60,000 bases of DNA. It comes from Hydractinia symbiolongicarpus (lineage: Eukaryota > Cnidaria > Hydrozoa > Anthoathecata > Hydractiniidae). This document shows positions 56,270 through 60,000 of the stretch, one piece after another. The notes below the pieces were generated by a model. The model ran no database searches, had not been told where the DNA came from, and was given only the letters and a program-made list of their open reading frames with translations. Within the stretch, counting starts at the first letter, position 1. Every line of letters begins with the position of its first letter. A program made the translations under genes and the position numbers. The stretch covers positions 16,841,501-16,901,500 of the forward strand of contig NC_079881.1 in assembly GCF_029227915.1 (NCBI RefSeq). Direction: 5' to 3'.

Positions 56270-59200
56270 GTTTTATCTTCGGTTCATTTAAACTTATCAC
56301 ATTTACTGTTTAGATGAAAAAGATAAATTTATTTGCAATTGGTAAGATAAAAAAATAATGTAATAGTGGAACAACAATGTTTTGCTACACTTCCTTCGGA
56401 AATAGATATTGATGTTTTCATCTCAAAATTTCTGGATACTGAATAAATTCTCCTGAACACGGCAGTCCAGTTTGTGACCGCTAATATAAAATGAATCAAA
56501 AATCCTCGGAAGTACTGATAAATTGTTTCTATACTATTAACAGTATCAAGAGTTTAAGCACTGTTGTTTATACAATGAATGTCAATGTTATATAGAGTAT
56601 AGGATGTTCAATGTATTAGCATTGTTCATGGAAGTTTTAGAGTAGGTTCGAGTAATGTCCATTTTTGCTCGCCATGGAAAAAAACATAACGTCAGTGCCG
56701 AATTACAAGCGTGTTACAAGTCAGAAAAAATAAACAAACATGGGGTGGGTAGTAAAACTGTGTCTTCCACTCTTTAGGCAATAAAGGGTTGGTTTAATAG
56801 AGCAATGATTAATATTCTTGCTGGTTTTACCAACCATTAGAAAATTAAAACACGTATGTTTGACTATGTATTTTTATTGTCCAAGGTGTTGACCGAAACA
56901 ACGCTCATTTTCAAGTAAACGTAATGTTTCAGTATATATACATACTTTATCTTGAGAAATAAAACAATATGAAATAAACAATAATGGAAACCAATCTGAT
57001 GTTATTGTTTAATGGAGGATTTTCGCGCAGTATGAAAAGGCTTTTGTGACCTCCAGTGACCATCGTTTGTTGTGAATGACATTGTGTCATGTTTTGCAAC
57101 ATTAAAGAAATAAGCGCCCACTCAAAAAGAGCACTGGTGCGAGTATTTCTGAAATTTAATAAAGCGCCTAATTAAATAATTAACGTTAAGATCATATCCA
57201 AGATTAACCATAACTGCCTTCTGTTTTTGAAGTTTCTATGATTATTATTTCCTATTATATGTCCATTTATACCACTAACACCTCCATCTTCTGTCTTATT
57301 ATTGCTATGAAATCTCTTATTTTGTTGCAACATCTTCTGTGATAGATTCTTGAGACTTCTAGATAGAGTCAATGAATCATATTTTCTTTGACAAGCTGTG
57401 GTTGCAAAGGAATTATAAACATTAATACGAACATGCGATCATTGATCTGGTCGTGCGTTAATAAGATACATACGAGAAGTCGGGTATTAAAAACGCGTAT
57501 TTTTCTTCAATTCGCGTGTTTGTAGAACAAATTTAGCGTCTTGAAAAAAAATTTTTTTTTGCGTGAATAAATTTCTGCGTTTTTTAAATTTAGCTAAGAT
57601 TTCGCGTGTAAACACTTTCGCGTTTTGCTGTTTTGAAATTTTCAAAAGAAAAAACTTTCGCGAAAAGAAGTTAAAAACGCGAAAGCTCCTGTCCGCGAAA
57701 ATTTCTGCCCTGAACATTGCAAAATAAAGTACCGAACACAACGACGTAACAGTAAAATAATTTCCATGCGTAAATTATAGTGATTAGTAAAGTAAAATGT
57801 GAAAATAAAAGTAGTTTGTATTGACGCTCCTATCGTTCAAAACAAGAATTCACGCACAGTATCATCCTAAACATATTAATTCTATTTACACATTTACACT
57901 TCCTTGTTGATGAAAACAATTAGAACTTCCATATTCTCTGATAGTTTTAATTATCCGTGAAGAGTTCATGCACTTAACTTTTTGACAATAACACAGTAAC
58001 AACACGGTAAAGATGTGTGTCAAAAAATATTTTTAAAGCAAATTTTTCTGTGCGATATAAAATTTGTGTAAGGTTTTTATTTTTTTTTATTTCTGTCATT
58101 TCAAACTTAAAGGTAGCTCCGTAACCCTATCTATGTTGATACAATGGGGTTTTTTCGCAGCGTTTCCTTTCGCTTACAATTAATCTTCCATGTTTTGTTA
58201 TTGTTTTTACCAAATCCAAGTAAGCAAATTACGATGGTGGTTTCACTCCCATTATAGTAACGAAATTATCGATACTTCGTTAGAACAAAAGTAAAAAGTA
58301 AATAACAATCCATCTTTCTTAACGAAATGTTTTGATATGCTTGCGTTATCTTCAGGGAAAAAAGTTTATTTATAAATTAAATCACTCAATGGCACCATTA
58401 TATTAGGTAAAATAAAAATAAAAATATAAGTAGTAATCAAACTCAATGTCTTTACTTCTCTGCGATACCACTCCCTGCTTAAACTCAAATTACATAAGTG
58501 TTGAACAAACTATAACATTCTGTTTAAAGTTTCTGAAATCCAAATGAAATGGATTTAACATAACTTCCGGTTTTTACATATTTTCCTATTACTATGAGAA
58601 AATGCAAAGAATCGCTCAGAAACTAGATTTTTAGGCAAAATGTTAAAACTTTTTACATTTTTATAAATAAAGTTATGTTGTAAGTTTCAAGTTCTAAGCA
58701 TTATTCTAAAATCCAATTTTTATATAAAGTTATTATAAGAGCTAATATCTAAGGTTCTGGAAGGTATGACAGCTAAAAGATTGACAGGCAGGACAAATAT
58801 GAAAATTCTGTAAGTATGATAGCTTTTCAATTTAACAAAAAAGATTTGTTATAAAAGATTGACAGGTTTGTTGCCCTTTGATCGACTTTGCAAAATCAAT
58901 ATACCATGCCTCATTAGGCCCGTCATTACTACTTTGGATTAGGGAAGGTAGCTGCATTTTTGGATTTGTGTTCTCTTTGTTGAATTTAATGATAAAAAGT
59001 GTAAACCACAAAATACGTTCAAATCAAATTTCACCAGAATTAATTCGTCTCTATAATAATAGCTATTGTCTGTCTGTTTGTAGGGATCTTTCGCAAATGG
59101 ACTAAGGACAAAGTACGAATTTTTGTTTCCATAGTTACTAGCTCTCGCAGTCCGTCCTCGGTTTGTTTTTAAAAAATAATTTCGCAAAATTAAATGCCAC
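56270..59200. other. Non-coding interval with a GCGAAA-rich repeat
   Basis: 57490-57715 is dense in CGCGAAA/TTTCGCG words in both orientations, like the subterminal repeats of the element at 15008-17073; a related but unbounded MITE is likely. Nothing else is recognised. Frames at 57172-57372 and 58878-59205 have no domain. Confidence 0.45.
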
Positions 59201-59214
59201 ATCATCTAAGCAAG

Positions 59215-60000
59215 ATGGAGCATTTGCTTTTAAACGAACTTGAGTTAAGTACAATTGATGATAAAGAATATCTCCTTCTTTCAGAAACAAACAAAAGATA
59301 ACGCCACTTTTTCTTACTGGTTGTATTCCAAATTTTCACCTGAAAACTGCAATATCGATAAAAGATGGACTGAATTAACATTTAGAAAGGCAGGCGTTAT
59401 TAGACTGAAAAATGCTTTGAAGTTGGGTGTCATAACAGAAAATCGCTTAAACGTTGATCCCTTAGAGGCACTTTGTCTACTCCTAAAAAGGTTGGCATTT
59501 CCTTGTAAGTATTCTGAATTCGTACCACGTTTTGGAAGATTAATTCCAGATCTATGTCTAATTTTCAACAAAATTGTGGATCTAATTTAAGACAGATTTA
59601 ATCATTTTTATCATCATTTGATTAACCCTGGTTGTCAAGTGCAAATTTAAAATTGTATGCAGAGACCATTTATAATACAGGCGCTCCACTCGGCAATTGC
59701 GGGGGTTTTATTGATGGCACGCTAAGACAGGTGGCTAGACCACGTGTTGATCAAAGATCTATGTGTAATGGACATAAGCGAAATCATAGATATAAAATGT
59801 AGTCAGCTAGGACTCCAAATGGTCTGCTAGCTAACTGTTTGGACCCATAGAAGGTTCTTGTCATGAAAGTTACGTGTTACAGCAATCAGGATTATTGGAC
59901 ACTCTTGAGAAATTTTTTCGAGCACCAAATGACCCGCTTTTAAGTTTGCATGGTGATCCTGCTTATCCTTTACGAGAACATTTACAAACTAGATTTAAAA
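59215..60000 (+). pseudogene. Harbinger-like transposase pseudogene, runs off the window
   Basis: The ATG at 59215 reads MEHLLLNELELSTIDDKEYL. A frame change near 59298 leads to SYWLYSKFSPENC and then LEALCLLLKRLAFPCKYSEF with VPRFGRLIPDL. After another frame change it reads NTGAPLGNCGGFIDGTLRQV (the first catalytic Asp region) and VDQRSMCNGHKRNHRYKM. An in-frame TAG follows, then a 1-bp deletion before a GPIEGSCHES-like stretch and LHGDPAYPLREHL (the second Asp region). This is the DDE_Tnp_4 layout. At least three disabling changes are visible. Confidence 0.75.

Noticed and set aside
1-60000. CRISPR arrays, bacterial operons, rRNA genes
   Set aside because: No regularly spaced repeats with unique spacers, no prokaryotic gene packing, and no rRNA-like sequence seen.

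Overview
This is an AT-rich animal window (about two thirds A+T by eye). Short exons sit in long non-coding DNA, introns are GT-AG, TATA/initiator promoters are visible, and transposon debris is dense. The mix of relics (P-element/THAP9-like, PIF/Harbinger, Penelope, LINE, tyrosine-recombinase-like and HIRAN-like fragments) reads like a cnidarian genome, possibly a hydrozoan. That is an inference from protein flavour; the species cannot be fixed from the sequence.

Layout. 1-5.6 kb: a five-exon THAP9/P-element-like transposase on + (its 5' end is outside the window), converging on a three-exon zinc-finger gene on -. 5.6-14 kb: mostly non-coding, with a tRNA-derived repeat, a Tourist-like MITE flanked by TTA, a small palindromic MITE, a dispersed repeat carrying a 21-bp perfect hairpin, and a Penelope reverse-transcriptase relic. 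14.5-17.6 kb: a broken Harbinger transposase (-) into which a 2,066-bp inverted-repeat element has inserted; that element carries a HIRAN-like fragment and a second copy of the dispersed repeat. 17.8-26.1 kb: relics on -, namely a possible HECT-like gene remnant, a transposase-like relic and a tyrosine-recombinase-like relic split by a 758-bp piggyBac-type MITE with TTAA at both ends. 27.4-28.2 kb: a LINE relic.

28.4-42.6 kb is the most distinctive part. It is a tandem array of four tiny two-exon genes on + (ATG at 29255, 31955, 35772 and 40623). Three encode basic peptides of 42-43 residues ending in the same C-terminal block; the second copy has a 1-bp frameshift. Copies 1-3 share a TATA box and initiator. 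A 5'-truncated LINE stands just upstream of copy 4 and appears to supply its TATA box. A longer, divergent paralogue (66 aa) at 53326-54341 keeps the same two-exon structure, the same intron phase and the same C-terminal pattern. I do not recognise this peptide family.

Between the array and that paralogue, 47.0-49.15 kb holds a five-exon gene for a small secreted protein with one Ig and one FN3 domain. The right edge holds the 5' part of a second Harbinger-like transposase pseudogene that runs out of the window. The rest is non-coding DNA with MITEs and simple repeats. The annotated genes do not form a pathway; the only clear functional grouping is the tandem peptide family.
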